Shown here one piece after another: positions 34,234-44,052 of a stretch of 64,000 nucleotides of DNA. Source of the stretch: Lysobacter sp. K5869 (lineage in GTDB: Bacteria; Pseudomonadota; Gammaproteobacteria; Xanthomonadales; Xanthomonadaceae); contig NZ_CP072597.1 of assembly GCF_018847975.1 (NCBI RefSeq), positions 3,573,001 through 3,637,000 on the forward strand, in the 5' to 3' direction. A program made the translations under genes and the position numbers. The notes beneath the pieces are model-generated. The model did not search any database. It had not been told where the DNA came from and saw only the letters and a program-made list of their open reading frames with translations. Numbering within the stretch: position 1 is the stretch's first letter; every line of letters starts with the position of its first letter.

Positions 34234-34997
34234 GCGCGCTTCTCCGCCGCCGGCGCGCCTTGCGCGAGTTCGGCGACCCAGGCCTTGCCCGATTCGCGGC
34301 GCAGGTTGTCGGCGCGCGCGCGGGCGAGCAGGGCGCCGACGAACCACAGCTTGGTGCCGATCAACAGCCAGATCAGCGGCGGCAGCATGCTGGGGTCCAT
34401 GTGCGATTGGCCGAACATGTTGATGGTCGAGCCCTGGTGCAGCGAGTTCCACCACACCACCGAATAACGGATCACCGGCAGCAGCGCCACACCGACGATG
34501 GCCAGCAGCCCGGCCGCGCGCGCCGCGTTGCGGCGGTCGTCGATGGCGTGGTACAGGCCGATCACGCCCAGGTACAAAAACAGAAGAATGAGTTCGGTGG
34601 TCAGACGCGGATCCCATTCCCACCACGTGCCCCACATCGGCTTGCCCCAGATCGAGCCGGTGGCCAGGGTGATCAGGGTGAAGCCGGCGCCGATCGGCGC
34701 GCAGGCCATGGCCAGGATCTCGCACAGCTTGATCCGCCAGACCAGGGCGATGGCCGCATAGATCGCCATCAGCGCGAACACCGCCAGGCTCATCCAGGCG
34801 CTGGGCACGTGGATGTAGAAGATGCGGAAACCGTCGAGCTGCTCGCTGTGCGGCGGCGCCACGAACAAGGCGCCGTAGATGCCCCAGGCCATGACCAGCA
34901 GGCCCAGGCCGTAACCCCAAGGCGCCCAGCGCGCGGCGAAGCGGTCGAAGACGGGCGGCGAGCCGAGTTTGTGGAACCACAGGACGAGCGGATTCAT
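34230..34997 (-). CDS. ccmC: Haem exporter permease CcmC
   Basis: This 255-residue membrane protein has the WWD motif [15 protein letters not shown] (about 122-136) and a periplasmic histidine near position 63 (YIHVPSAW). It presents haem to CcmE in the periplasm. The C-terminus is hydrophilic and ends PAAEKRA. A 112-bp gap separates it from ccmB. Confidence 0.95.
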   Translation of the reverse strand: MNPLVLWFHKLGSPPVFDRFAARWAPWGYGLGLLVMAWGIYGALFVAPPHSEQLDGFRIFYIHVPSAWMSLAVFALMAIYAAIALVWRIKLCEILAMACAPIGAGFTLITLATGSIWGKPMWGTWWEWDPRLTTELILLFLYLGVIGLYHAIDDRRNAARAAGLLAIVGVALLPVIRYSVVWWNSLHQGSTINMFGQSHMDPSMLPPLIWLLIGTKLWFVGALLARARADNLRRESGKAWVAELAQGAPAAEKRA

Positions 34998-35109
34998 TCG
35001 GCGGTTCGTTCGCGGTGTGGCGTCTGGGTCGCCGCGGCGGCCTGGACGGTTGGGGCGCGCCGGAAGCGCGCGGGCTGAAGACAGAAGGTCCGACTATGCC
35101 GCGGCGGCG

Positions 35110-35883
35110 TCAGTTCAACGCGATGCGGATCGCCGCAGCCGCCGCCAGCGGCGCCAGCAGCAATGCGACCGCCAGGATCGCGGCCAGCAGCAACAAGCCG
35201 CCGACCGGGTCCAATCCCTGGGCCGCCCGCGCCACGCTGCCGGCGCCGAACACCAGCACCGGCACGTACAGCGGCAAAGCCAGCAAGGCCACGAGGATAC
35301 CAGAGCGCCGCATCCCGACCGTCAGCGCGGCGACCACCGCGCCGAGCAGGCTCAGCACCGGCGTGCCCAGCGCCAGCGACAGCATCAACACCGGCAATTG
35401 CTCGCGCGGCAGGTACAGCAATTCGCCCAGCACCGGCGCGGCGACCAATAGCGGCAGCGAGGTCGTCGCCCAGTGGGTGAAGGTGCGTACCGCCACCAAC
35501 CAACCCAGCGGCACCGGCGCCAGCATCCATTGTTCCAGCGAGCCGTCGTCGGCGTCGCCGCGGAATAGGCTGTCCAGCGCCAGCAAACCGGCCAACAGGC
35601 AGGCCAGCCACAGCACCCCGGCGGCGACCTTGGCCAACGCCGCGTGATCGCCGCCCAGCGCCAATGCGAACAACGCCACCATCAACAACGCGAACAGCGC
35701 CGGTTGCAGGGCATCGCCGCGGCGGCGCCAGAGCAGGCGCAGGTCGCGCGCGATCAGCGCGCGGGCGGCGCCGAGCAGGCCGGGCGCGGCGGCATGGGGC
35801 GCCGCGCCTTGCGCGGGCGCGGCGTGAGCCGGCGCGGCCTGGGACGGCGACGCGGCGCGGGCCGGTTCGACGGGCGCGCTCAT
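35110..35883 (-). CDS. ccmB: Haem exporter permease CcmB
   Basis: This 257-residue protein has six membrane helices and the family block [19 protein letters not shown]. Its first 35 residues are an unusual Ala/Pro/His linker ([20 protein letters not shown]); the family core starts near [13 protein letters not shown] shorter start is possible, but none has a better ribosome site. With CcmA and CcmC it forms the ABC complex of cytochrome c maturation. Confidence 0.92.
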   Translation of the reverse strand: MSAPVEPARAASPSQAAPAHAAPAQGAAPHAAAPGLLGAARALIARDLRLLWRRRGDALQPALFALLMVALFALALGGDHAALAKVAAGVLWLACLLAGLLALDSLFRGDADDGSLEQWMLAPVPLGWLVAVRTFTHWATTSLPLLVAAPVLGELLYLPREQLPVLMLSLALGTPVLSLLGAVVAALTVGMRRSGILVALLALPLYVPVLVFGAGSVARAAQGLDPVGGLLLLAAILAVALLLAPLAAAAAIRIALN

Positions 35884-36524
35884 GCGGCCTTCTCCAGCAT
35901 CAGCAGGCGGGTGCGCACCGGCGGGGCGGCATAGGCGCCGTGGGTGGTGACCAGCGCGGCGCCGCCTTCGCGCAGATGCGCCTGGACCATGCGGTTGACC
36001 AGTTCGATGCCTTCCAGATCCAGATTGGCGTAAGGCTCGTCGAGCAGCCACAGCGGCGCCGGCGACATCCACAGCCGCGCCAGCGACAGGCGTTTCTTCT
36101 GTCCGGCCGAGAGTTGCCGCGCCAGCGCGTCCTCGTAGCCGGCCAGCCCGACCGTGGCCAGCGCGCGCGCCGGGTTCTGGCTGGGGCGGCGGCCGTGCAG
36201 GCCGCACAGGAAGTCGAGGTTCTCCACCGCGGTCAGGTCGGCCTTGAGGCCGGGCAGGTGGCTCAGATAAGCGATCGCGCGGGCGCGCCGCATCGGGTCG
36301 GCCGGCTCGCCCTCCAGCGCGATCCGGCCGTCGTCGGCGCGCAGCAGCCCGGCCAACACTCTTAATAAGGTGGTCTTGCCGGCGCCGTTGTCGCCCTGCA
36401 CCAGCAAGGCCTCGCCGGCCTCGACCGCGAAATCCAGCGGCCCGAACACAGGCTCGTCGTTGCGCGCGAAGCGCAGGCCGCGGGCTTGCAGCAGCGGTGG
36501 GGCGGCGGAGTGCAGGGCGGTCAC
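35880..36524 (-). CDS. ccmA: Haem exporter ATPase CcmA
   Basis: This ABC ATPase of about 214 residues has Walker [10 protein letters not shown] (44-52), signature LSAGQ (138-142) and Walker [13 protein letters not shown]. It powers release of haem-CcmE from CcmCD. The likely start is GTG 36524, with no clear ribosome site, so a few residues either way are uncertain. It is the first gene of the ccmABCDEFGHI operon, and its start region is shared with a divergent hypothetical gene at 36663. Confidence 0.92.
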   Translation of the reverse strand: MTALHSAAPPLLQARGLRFARNDEPVFGPLDFAVEAGEALLVQGDNGAGKTTLLRVLAGLLRADDGRIALEGEPADPMRRARAIAYLSHLPGLKADLTAVENLDFLCGLHGRRPSQNPARALATVGLAGYEDALARQLSAGQKKRLSLARLWMSPAPLWLLDEPYANLDLEGIELVNRMVQAHLREGGAALVTTHGAYAAPPVRTRLLMLEKAA

Positions 36525-36662
36525 CGTCGGGCGTGCGGCCGGCGGGCCGCGGATCGCGCAGTTTATGCGAGTCGCCGTGTTCAGTGAGGGCCGCGCCGGG
36601 ACTTGCGGCGCGGGGCGGCCCCGCCCACTCTCGGCGGCTGATCGGCGCCGTCGCGAGGGGAC

Positions 36663-37052
36663 ATGGCCAGGGACAAGATCGAAAAGCTCAAGAAGTCGCG
36701 GGTGTACTCGTGCCCGGGAATCGACGCGGAGGGTTACGAAAGCACCTACCTCGCCACCGGCCACGACGACGCCGCGGCGCTGGCGCATCTGCGCAGCAGC
36801 GGCGTCGAACCCCTGGGGCCGGCGAAGTTCGAAGGCCACCGGCCGGTGCGGCCCACCGGCGATGGGCGGTTCGAGGTGCTGATCGGCGAGCGCGACCAGG
36901 CCGTCACCGATGCGAGAGCGCATGTGCTGTTCGTGGTCGAGGAGGCGTCCTTGGAGGGGCAGGATTTGCTGTCCAAGAATCTCAAGGGCACTCGCGAGGC
37001 CGAGGCGCGCCATGAGCGGGAGCGGCGCGAGATGGGCTGCGACGACGATTGA
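36663..37052 (+). CDS. Hypothetical charged protein
   Basis: This 129-residue soluble protein has a basic N-terminus ([19 protein letters not shown]) and a charged helical C-terminus ([20 protein letters not shown]). No family was recognised. It is divergent from ccmA. The middle part has a compact mixed composition typical of a real gene. Confidence 0.6.
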   Translation: MARDKIEKLKKSRVYSCPGIDAEGYESTYLATGHDDAAALAHLRSSGVEPLGPAKFEGHRPVRPTGDGRFEVLIGERDQAVTDARAHVLFVVEEASLEGQDLLSKNLKGTREAEARHERERREMGCDDD

Positions 37053-37112
37053 GGGCGGGGCGAGCGGCTCGATTCGATCAAGAAGGTCCGGCGGCGGGAG
37101 TAACTCGCCGCC

Positions 37113-37586
37113 TCAGTCGCCGACCCACTCCGTATGCTCGCTCGCCGCGGCCTCGTCCGGCCGCGCGATCAGCATGCGCAGCCGCACCGGCTCGCCGCGC
37201 TGCCACGCCAGCACCCCGGCCTGACCGAACTCGCGTGCCAGCGCGTTGCCGGCGGTGTCGTCCAGATCGGCCAGCAGCCAGCCGGGTTCGCGCCAGCGTC
37301 CGGCCTGATCCTGCGCCCAGGCCGCGTGGCGCTGCACGCCGGCGGCGTCCAGGCGCGCGATCAGGCGCTCGTCGGCGGCTTGGTTGGCGCTGTCGGAATG
37401 CGGCTGCGAGGCCGGGTTCCAGGCGCTGACGAACAGATAGCGCCCGGCCGGCCAATACGCTTCCAGGTCGCGCGCGGGGCGGCCCACGCGCAGGGGCAGG
37501 GCGTCGCCGTCCAAGGCCACCGCGTATTCGGCGGCGGCGTAGGCCAGGGCCAGTTCGGCGGCGTCGACCACTTGCAGTTCGCGCAT
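37113..37586 (-). CDS. DUF3293 domain protein
   Basis: This 157-residue protein has LFVSAWNPASQPHSDSANQA and the C-terminal AREFGQAGVLAWQRGEPVRL, which are characteristic of DUF3293. It is cytoplasmic, of unknown function. It is divergent from the aminotransferase gene. Confidence 0.78.
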   Translation of the reverse strand: MRELQVVDAAELALAYAAAEYAVALDGDALPLRVGRPARDLEAYWPAGRYLFVSAWNPASQPHSDSANQAADERLIARLDAAGVQRHAAWAQDQAGRWREPGWLLADLDDTAGNALAREFGQAGVLAWQRGEPVRLRMLIARPDEAAASEHTEWVGD

Positions 37587-37773
37587 GCGGCCAGTGTCGC
37601 GGCCGGCACGGCCGTGCGCAAATCCGGCCGACGGGCGGGCCGCGCGGCCTGTCCAGTCGCGCGCGGCGATAGCCACATGCCCACGCGTCATCGCCGCCGC
37701 CTCACCGCGTCTCACCGGCGGCAACACGGTTTTCGTACACTCGGTCCTTTCCATCGCGCGGCCCGCTTCGCCC

Positions 37774-38922
37774 ATGACCCTCGCCACCAAGCTGCCGAAA
37801 GTCGGTACCACCATCTTCACCGTGATGTCGCAGCTCGCGCTCGAGCACCAGGCGGTCAACCTCGGCCAGGGCTTCCCCGACTTCGACGTGCCCCAGCGAT
37901 TGGTCGACGCGCTGGCGCGGGCGATGGCCGAGGGCAAGAACCAGTACGCGCCGATGACCGGCGTGCCGGCGCTGCGCCAGGCCATCGCCGACAAGACCGA
38001 AGCCTGCTACGGCTACCGTCCCGACGCCGACAGCGAGATCACCGTGGTCTCCGGCGCCAGCGAAGCGATCTTCGACGCGGTCCAGGCGGTGGTGCGTCCG
38101 GGCGAGGAGGTCGTGGTGCTCGACCCGTGCTACGACTGCTACGAGCCGGCGATCGATCTGGCCGGCGGCCGCGCCGTGCACGTGCCGCTGGATCCGGTCA
38201 CCTTCGCCGTCGATTGGGACCGGGTGCGCGCCGCCATCGGCCCGAACACCCGCCTGCTGATGATCAACTCGCCGCACAACCCGTCCGGCGCGATGTTCGA
38301 CGCCGACGACATCGCCCGGCTCAGCGAAATCGTCGCGTCCACCGGCGTGTGGCTGATCTCCGACGAGGTCTACGAGCACATCGTCTTCGACGGCCGCCGC
38401 CACGAATCGGTGCTGCGCTACCCGCACCTGCGCGAACGCGCCTTCGTGGTGTCGAGCTTCGGCAAGACCTACCACTGCACCGGCTGGAAGATCGGGTACT
38501 GCATCGCACCGCCGGCGTTGTCGGCCGAGCTGCGCAAAGTCCATCAGTACAATAGCTTTTGCAGTTTCGCTCCGGCCCAATGGGCCTTTGCCGAGATGAT
38601 CCAGGCCGAACCGGAGCACTACCGGCAGCTCGGCGCGTTCTACGAGACCAAGCGCGACGGTTTCCGCGAGCAGCTGCTGACCACGCGGCTCAAGCCGCTG
38701 CCGGTGCCGGGCGGCTACTTCCAGCTGGTCGATTACTCCGAAATCAGCGACCTCGACGATGCCGCGTTCTGCCGTTGGCTGACCATCGAGAAGGGCGTCG
38801 CCGCGATCCCGCTGTCGCCGTTCTACGAGTCGCCACCGGTGGGGCAGCGTATGGTGCGGCTGTGTTTCGCCAAGAATCAGGCCACTTTGGATGCAGCAAT
38901 CAAGCGCTTGGTCGCACTTTAA
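37774..38922 (+). CDS. PLP-dependent methionine-type aminotransferase
   Basis: This 382-residue class I/II aminotransferase has the PLP lysine in SSFGKTYHCTGWKIGY and the substrate-contact block NLGQGFPDFDVPQ. NSPHNPSGAMF and a C-terminal Arg region MVRLCFAKNQ are also present. It resembles YbdL/methionine aminotransferases, which act on methionine, histidine and phenylalanine. The first ATG giving the family N-terminus is 37774; the upstream frame is rejected. It may serve methionine salvage. Confidence 0.9.
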   Translation: MTLATKLPKVGTTIFTVMSQLALEHQAVNLGQGFPDFDVPQRLVDALARAMAEGKNQYAPMTGVPALRQAIADKTEACYGYRPDADSEITVVSGASEAIFDAVQAVVRPGEEVVVLDPCYDCYEPAIDLAGGRAVHVPLDPVTFAVDWDRVRAAIGPNTRLLMINSPHNPSGAMFDADDIARLSEIVASTGVWLISDEVYEHIVFDGRRHESVLRYPHLRERAFVVSSFGKTYHCTGWKIGYCIAPPALSAELRKVHQYNSFCSFAPAQWAFAEMIQAEPEHYRQLGAFYETKRDGFREQLLTTRLKPLPVPGGYFQLVDYSEISDLDDAAFCRWLTIEKGVAAIPLSPFYESPPVGQRMVRLCFAKNQATLDAAIKRLVAL

Positions 38923-38954
38923 TTGCATTCTTGAGATGGATATCTCACCCGGTC

Positions 38955-38984
38955 TTGTCGTAAGCTTCAGGTTCGGTCTACTCT
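38955..38984 (+). promoter_or_regulatory. Candidate promoter of the virB operon
   Basis: TTGTCG (38955-38960) and TACTCT (38979-38984) are 18 bp apart. TACTCT preceded by GTC is shared with the candidate small RNA promoter at 16485. The whole 38923-39294 leader has no recognised gene other than the short ORF at 39044. Confidence 0.4.
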
Positions 38985-39043
38985 TTGAGGACGAGCGCCG
39001 TTAAGGCGGTCGGGAGAGAGCCGTAGTTTTCTATGGGGAGTTC

Positions 39044-39196
39044 ATGGACAGAACGATCTACGTGAGCCGCGCGTCCGGCGCGGTCATGCAGTCGCTGCCT
39101 TGCGCAAAGGGGGCAGGACTCGCACGCCTTCGATCGCAAGGCGTGTCCTATGTCTCAGTTTGGTCGGCCCAGGTTTGGCCGCCGCAATTCCGATAA
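39044..39196 (+). CDS. Possible 50-residue leader ORF
   Basis: An ATG at 39044 is preceded by TGGGGAG at proper spacing and opens 50 codons (MDRTIYVSRASGAVMQSLPC...). No homology was recognised. It lies in the leader of virB7 and could be a small gene, a regulatory leader peptide or chance. Confidence 0.3.
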   Translation: MDRTIYVSRASGAVMQSLPCAKGAGLARLRSQGVSYVSVWSAQVWPPQFR

Positions 39197-39294
39197 CCGC
39201 AACGAGGACGCCACGCGCGCATGGCCCAATGGCCCGCGCCGCGGCTCCGACCGGACGACTGCGCGTACAAGATCAACCTATGGCAGGGGATAGC

Positions 39295-39726
39295 GTGAGA
39301 AATTCAATTGCAACCAGCCCGCGTCTGTGGATCGCGATCGCCCTGGCGGTCGGCCTCGCGGGTTGCGCCACTCGTCCGGCGCCCGACTTCGGCGGCCGCT
39401 GGAAGCCGGTGAACCGCTACGCGGAAGTTCCCGACGAGATTCCGCTGCACAAGTCCTACGTGTACTACCCGTCGCCGATGGACGGCACGCTCAAGAACAT
39501 GCTCACCCGTTGGGCGAAGGACGCGAATCTGAAGCTGGATTACCAGCACTATTCCGACTTCACCCTGTTCCAGGGCGTGTCCCAGATCAACACCACCAGC
39601 CTGCCCGACGCGGTCTCGCAGCTCAACAGCGCCTATGCGGGGCACGGCGTGTCGATCAGCCGCGAAGGCGAGCAGATCGTGGTGCGGTCGGCGGGATCGG
39701 CGGCCACGGCCGCGCCGGCGCCGTAA
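39295..39726 (+). CDS. virB7: T4SS outer-membrane lipoprotein VirB7
   Basis: This lipoprotein of 143 residues starts at GTG 39295 (AGGGGAT upstream; ATG 39280 is an alternative) and has the lipobox LAGC. After a proline-containing segment that would thread into VirB9, it has an extra folded domain (LKNMLTRWAKDANLKLDYQH, GVSISREGEQIVVRSA). This matches the N0 domain found in Xanthomonas VirB7 and in secretins, not the short VirB7 of Agrobacterium. It anchors the outer-membrane core complex and opens the vir operon. Confidence 0.88.
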   Translation: MRNSIATSPRLWIAIALAVGLAGCATRPAPDFGGRWKPVNRYAEVPDEIPLHKSYVYYPSPMDGTLKNMLTRWAKDANLKLDYQHYSDFTLFQGVSQINTTSLPDAVSQLNSAYAGHGVSISREGEQIVVRSAGSAATAAPAP

Positions 39727-39805
39727 TCGCGCGTCGCGGCAACGGCGGGTAGCGGAGCGCGCGCTCCGCCGCTCGCGCAGCGCAAACCCAGGGGATGCAG
39801 CACAG

Positions 39806-40840
39806 ATGTTCGGAAAGAACAAGAACGTTACTCCGCAAGTGGAGAACGCGGTCGCCAAGGCGGTCAATTACGAAGTCACCGTCGCCGACATCGCTCGGCG
39901 CAGCGAGAAACGCGCGTGGATGGTCGCTTTCGCGTCCGTCATCATGTCGCTGATCCTCGCCGGCGGTTACTTCTACTTCCTGCCGCTGAAGGAAAAGGTG
40001 CCGTATCTGGTCATGGCCGACGCCTACACCGGTCAGGCCACGGTCGCGCGCCTGCGCGACGACTTCAGCCAGAACAGCATCACCGCCAACGAAGCGATCA
40101 ATAAGAGCAACATCTCGCACTTCGTGGCGGCGCGCGAATCCTACGACTTCTCGCAGATCGGCGACCGCGACTGGGCGACGGTGTACGCGATGGGCGCCCC
40201 GCAGGTGACCAAGGCGTACTCGATCGTCTACAGCAACAGCAATCCGCAGAATCCGATCACCTTGTTCGGCAAGAGCAAGACGATCCGCGTGCGCATCCTC
40301 AGCATCCAGCTGCATTCCGGCGACTCCGCGGTCAAGAGCGCCACCGTCCGCTTCCAGCGCACCCTGTTCGACAAGGACACGGGCAACCAGGAGCCGATGG
40401 ACAGCAAGATCGCGGCGATCGAATACACCTACAAGTCCAACCTGAAGATGGACGACGCCAACCGCGTCCTCAATCCGCTGGGCTTCCAGGTCAGCAACTA
40501 CCGCGTCGACAACGACTTCGCGCCGGCGCCGCCGCCGCCGCCGGACTATCCGGTCGGCTCGGGCACGGCCCAACCGGCCGCCGCTCAGCCGGCGCCGGGC
40601 GCCGCGCCCGCCGCGTACCCGCCGGGCACGGTGCCGCCGCAGCCGGGCGTTCCGCAGCAAGGCGTGCCGCAGCAAGGCGTGCCGCAGCAGCCCGGCGCCG
40701 CGCCGGCCGCGTACCCGCCCGGTACCGCGCCGCAGCAACCCGGCGTCGCGCCGGCCCCGAATCCCGCCTATCCGGCCGGCGCGCCGGCGGCACCTGCACC
40801 TGCACCGACCGGTACTGCGAATGGAGTCAGCACCCGATGA
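39806..40840 (+). CDS. virB8: T4SS inner-membrane protein VirB8
   Basis: This 344-residue protein has a short cytoplasmic N-terminus, one membrane helix (VAFASVIMSLILAGGYFYFL) and a VirB8 periplasmic domain (about 70-245). A long C-terminal extension of Pro, Gln, Ala and Gly follows, with tandem GVPQQ units coded by 15-bp DNA repeats near 40648-40692. VirB8 is an assembly factor of the inner-membrane complex. The disordered tail of about 90 residues is beyond the conserved fold. The stop overlaps the virB9 start. Confidence 0.92.
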   Translation: MFGKNKNVTPQVENAVAKAVNYEVTVADIARRSEKRAWMVAFASVIMSLILAGGYFYFLPLKEKVPYLVMADAYTGQATVARLRDDFSQNSITANEAINKSNISHFVAARESYDFSQIGDRDWATVYAMGAPQVTKAYSIVYSNSNPQNPITLFGKSKTIRVRILSIQLHSGDSAVKSATVRFQRTLFDKDTGNQEPMDSKIAAIEYTYKSNLKMDDANRVLNPLGFQVSNYRVDNDFAPAPPPPPDYPVGSGTAQPAAAQPAPGAAPAAYPPGTVPPQPGVPQQGVPQQGVPQQPGAAPAAYPPGTAPQQPGVAPAPNPAYPAGAPAAPAPAPTGTANGVSTR

Positions 40841-41604
40841 ATTGCTTGCGTAAACAAAGCCTGGCCGCCCTGTTGCTGCTGGCGGTCTCCTTCCTGGCCC
40901 TGCCTGCCTCGGCGCAGGTGGTGCAGGAATACGAATACGAAGCCAATCGCATCTATCAGGTGCGTACCGGCCTGGGCATCACCACCCAGATCGAGCTGAG
41001 CCCGAGCGAGAACATCCTCGACTACAGCACCGGCTTCAGCAGCGGTTGGGACCTCAGCCGTCGCGACAACATCTTCTATTTGAAGCCGAAGAACGTCGAC
41101 GTCGACACCAACATGATGATCCGGACGACGACGCACTCGTACATCCTGGAACTGAAGGTGGTGGCGACCGACTGGCGCGTGCTGGAGCAGGCCAAGCAGG
41201 CCGGCGTGCAGTACAAGATCAAGTTCGTGTATCCCAACGGCACCGAGTTCTCCGCGGCCAAGGAAAGCACCGAGGAGGCCACGGCCGAGCTCAACACGAC
41301 GCTCGACAAGAACCGCCTGTACAACTTCGATTACCAGTTCTCCAGCCGTAAGAAGCAATCCTGGCTGGTGCCGACCAACGTCTACGACGACGGCCAGTTC
41401 ACCTACATCAAGATCAACGCGCTCAAGGATTTGCCGACCGGCAACTTCCCGGCCGTGTTCGGACGCGAGCGCGAGGGCAGCGAAGACTTCGTGGTCAACA
41501 CCACGGTCGAGGGCAACACCATCATCGTGCACGGCACGTATCCCTACTTGACCATCCGTCACGGCAAGAACGTCGTCGGTCTGCGCAGGAAGAAGCAGAA
41601 ATGA
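40837..41604 (+). CDS. virB9: T4SS core-complex protein VirB9
   Basis: This 255-residue protein has a signal peptide ending in PASA. The N-terminal domain has SPSENILDYSTGFSSGWDLS; the C-terminal domain PTNVYDDGQFTYIKI binds VirB7. It forms the outer-membrane core with VirB7 and VirB10. It overlaps virB8 and virB10 by four bases each. Confidence 0.95.
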   Translation: MNCLRKQSLAALLLLAVSFLALPASAQVVQEYEYEANRIYQVRTGLGITTQIELSPSENILDYSTGFSSGWDLSRRDNIFYLKPKNVDVDTNMMIRTTTHSYILELKVVATDWRVLEQAKQAGVQYKIKFVYPNGTEFSAAKESTEEATAELNTTLDKNRLYNFDYQFSSRKKQSWLVPTNVYDDGQFTYIKINALKDLPTGNFPAVFGREREGSEDFVVNTTVEGNTIIVHGTYPYLTIRHGKNVVGLRRKKQK

Positions 41605-42836
41605 GCCAAAACATGCCTCCCAATCAGCCGGGCCAGCCCGACAACGGCACTCCGCAGGATGGCGGCAGCAGCTACGGCTACGCCGGCGCCAACCCTTATT
41701 ACGGTCAGGCCGGCGGCGCCGCCGCGGCGCCCGATCTGGACGCCAACGCGCCGATGCTCAAGAGTTCCGACGTCCAGCGTCTGAACCGCAAGGCGTTGCT
41801 GTTCCTCGGCGGCATCGTGCTGCTGTTGCTGGCGGTCGCGTTCTTCCTGCTCAAGAGCGCCACGAGCAGCGAAGAGAAGCCGAAGAAGGTCGACGAGGAA
41901 GTCATCAGCGTGCCGGACGCGCCGGTCGCGACCCAGCAGCCGCAGCTGCCGCCGTTGCCGCCCGATCCGGTGCCGGTCGAGCCGATCCCGATGGCTCAGC
42001 CGCCGCAGCAGCAGGCGCAGCAGCCGCAGGAAGGCGAGGGCCAGCCGGTCGAGCGCGGTCCCAGCCTGGTCGAGCGCCGCATGCTCGGCGAGAGCCAGGG
42101 CGGTTCCGGCGGCCAGAACTCCTCCGATCCGACCCAGCAGTACCTGGCGATGGTCGCGGCGCAGGGTCAGCCCGGCGGCGCCCAGGCCGGGCAGGGTGCC
42201 GCGGCCAACTCCGACCGCGACAGCCTGACCTCGGCTCAGCCGCTGTACAACCCCGACACGCTGCTGCTGCGCGGTACCTACATCCGCTGCGTGATGGAAA
42301 CCCGGATCGTCACCGACATCCCCGGCTTCTCGTCGTGCGTGGTGACCGAGCCGATCTATTCGGTCAACGGCCGCCGTCTGCTGCTGCCGAAGGGCTCGAA
42401 GGTGTCCGGCCGTTACCAGAACGGCAACACCGACAGCAAGCGCGTGGCCGTGGTGTGGGATCGCATCACCACCCCGACCGGCCTGGACGTCAACATGGCC
42501 AGCCCGGCCGTGGACAACCTCGGCGGCGCCGGCATCCCGGGCCAGTACGACGCGCACTGGGGCAGCCGCATCGCCTCGGCGCTGCTGATCAGCCTGATCA
42601 GCGACGCGTTCAAGTACGCGGCGGCGAAGAACGGTCCGGAAAGCACCACCGTCACCCAGGGCGGCACCGTGGTCACCCAGCCGTACGAGAGCAACACCGC
42701 CCAGGCCATGGAGCGTTTGGCGAACCAGGCCCTGGACAAGAGCGTCAACCGTCCGGCGACGATCACCATCAACCAAGGCACCATCGTGAACATCTACGTC
42801 GCCAAGGACGTGGACTTCTCGCCGGTCCTGCGTTGA
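41601..42836 (+). CDS. virB10: T4SS core-complex protein VirB10
   Basis: This 411-residue protein has a cytoplasmic N-terminus (about 1-64), a membrane helix (ALLFLGGIVLLLLAVAFFLL), and a Pro/Gln-rich periplasmic linker (about 110-150). The VirB10 beta-barrel domain (LLLRGTYIRCVMETRIVTDI to the C-terminus) follows. It spans both membranes and relays ATPase energy to the outer-membrane channel. Thirty bases separate it from virB11. Confidence 0.95.
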   Translation: MSQNMPPNQPGQPDNGTPQDGGSSYGYAGANPYYGQAGGAAAAPDLDANAPMLKSSDVQRLNRKALLFLGGIVLLLLAVAFFLLKSATSSEEKPKKVDEEVISVPDAPVATQQPQLPPLPPDPVPVEPIPMAQPPQQQAQQPQEGEGQPVERGPSLVERRMLGESQGGSGGQNSSDPTQQYLAMVAAQGQPGGAQAGQGAAANSDRDSLTSAQPLYNPDTLLLRGTYIRCVMETRIVTDIPGFSSCVVTEPIYSVNGRRLLLPKGSKVSGRYQNGNTDSKRVAVVWDRITTPTGLDVNMASPAVDNLGGAGIPGQYDAHWGSRIASALLISLISDAFKYAAAKNGPESTTVTQGGTVVTQPYESNTAQAMERLANQALDKSVNRPATITINQGTIVNIYVAKDVDFSPVLR

Positions 42837-42866
42837 TCGATACAGGCAACAGAGCGGTTACAGGCA

Positions 42867-43907
42867 ATGGATTCGGATAATTCACCGATCGCGCAGATTT
42901 CCAACGACTTCCTGGACTACCAGTACCAGGTGCTCGGCATCCTGGAGTACATGAGCTCCCCGGACGTCACGGAAATCTGCATCAACCGCCCGGGCGAGCT
43001 GTACCTGGAAACCCGCGGCGGTTGGCAGCGCCTGGACGTACCGAGCCTGACCTTCGAGCGGGCTCGGCAGTTCTGTACCGCGGTGGTCAACGAGAGCAAC
43101 ACCGGACAGCGCATCACCGATGCCGATCCGGTGGTCTCGTTGACCTTCCCGACCGGACAGCGCGCGCAGTTCGTGATTCCGCCGGCCTGCGACGCGAACA
43201 AGGTGTCGATCACCATCCGTTTGCCGTCCAAGCACAACAAGACGCTGCAGCAGTATCAGGAAGACGGTTTCTTCGAGCAGATCCTGGAGTCGGGCGCGAG
43301 CATCACCGAGCACGACAAGGAACTGCTGGAGATCCGCGCCCAGCGCAACTACGCCGAATTCTTCAAGAAAGCGGTGCAGTACAAGAAGAACATCGTCGTC
43401 GCCGGCGCCACCGGCAGCGGCAAGACGACTTTCATGAAGTCGTTGGTCGGCCACATTCCCGACTACGAGCGTCTGGTGACCATCGAAGATGCTCGCGAGC
43501 TCTTCATCACCCAGCCCAATGTCGTGCACTTGCTCTACTCGAAAGGTGGACAAAGCACGAGCAACATCACGGCCAAGAGTTGTATGGAAGCGTGCCTGCG
43601 CATGAAGCCGGACCGCATCATCCTGGCCGAGTTGCGCGGCGACGAGTCGTTCTACTTCATCCGAAACTGCGCCTCCGGTCATCCAGGTTCCATCACCAGC
43701 TGCCATGCTGGCAGCACGGCGCAGACCTGGGATCAGTTGGCGTTGATGGTGAAGGCGTCGGCCGAGGGGTCGGGTTTGGAGTTCGCGGTGATCAAGCGCC
43801 TGTTGATGCTGACGATCGACATCGTCGTGCACATCAAGGCGCACGCGGGGCAGCGTTTCATCACCGGCATCGACTTCAGCCCGGAACGCCAGTTGGCCGC
43901 GAACTGA
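42867..43907 (+). CDS. virB11: T4SS ATPase VirB11
   Basis: This 346-residue hexameric traffic ATPase has Walker A GATGSGKTT (about 180-188), Asp box VTIEDARELF, Walker B ILAELRGDESF and the His box GHPGSITSCHAGS. It docks with VirB4 to drive pilus assembly and transport. The length is normal. A 145-bp gap follows, where transcription of virB1 may have its own control. Confidence 0.95.
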   Translation: MDSDNSPIAQISNDFLDYQYQVLGILEYMSSPDVTEICINRPGELYLETRGGWQRLDVPSLTFERARQFCTAVVNESNTGQRITDADPVVSLTFPTGQRAQFVIPPACDANKVSITIRLPSKHNKTLQQYQEDGFFEQILESGASITEHDKELLEIRAQRNYAEFFKKAVQYKKNIVVAGATGSGKTTFMKSLVGHIPDYERLVTIEDARELFITQPNVVHLLYSKGGQSTSNITAKSCMEACLRMKPDRIILAELRGDESFYFIRNCASGHPGSITSCHAGSTAQTWDQLALMVKASAEGSGLEFAVIKRLLMLTIDIVVHIKAHAGQRFITGIDFSPERQLAAN

Positions 43908-44052
43908 GACGGCCGTACGGGTGGGTGTCGTTGACAAAGCTGGCTGCAACGTGAATGATAACGTCGGCGATTTGGGTTCGCAGCCTTGTCGCTATCCATC
44001 TCATAAGGGACGGGGAGTGACGCCAAGGTTGGCGGACGGGGGGAGCTAGGGA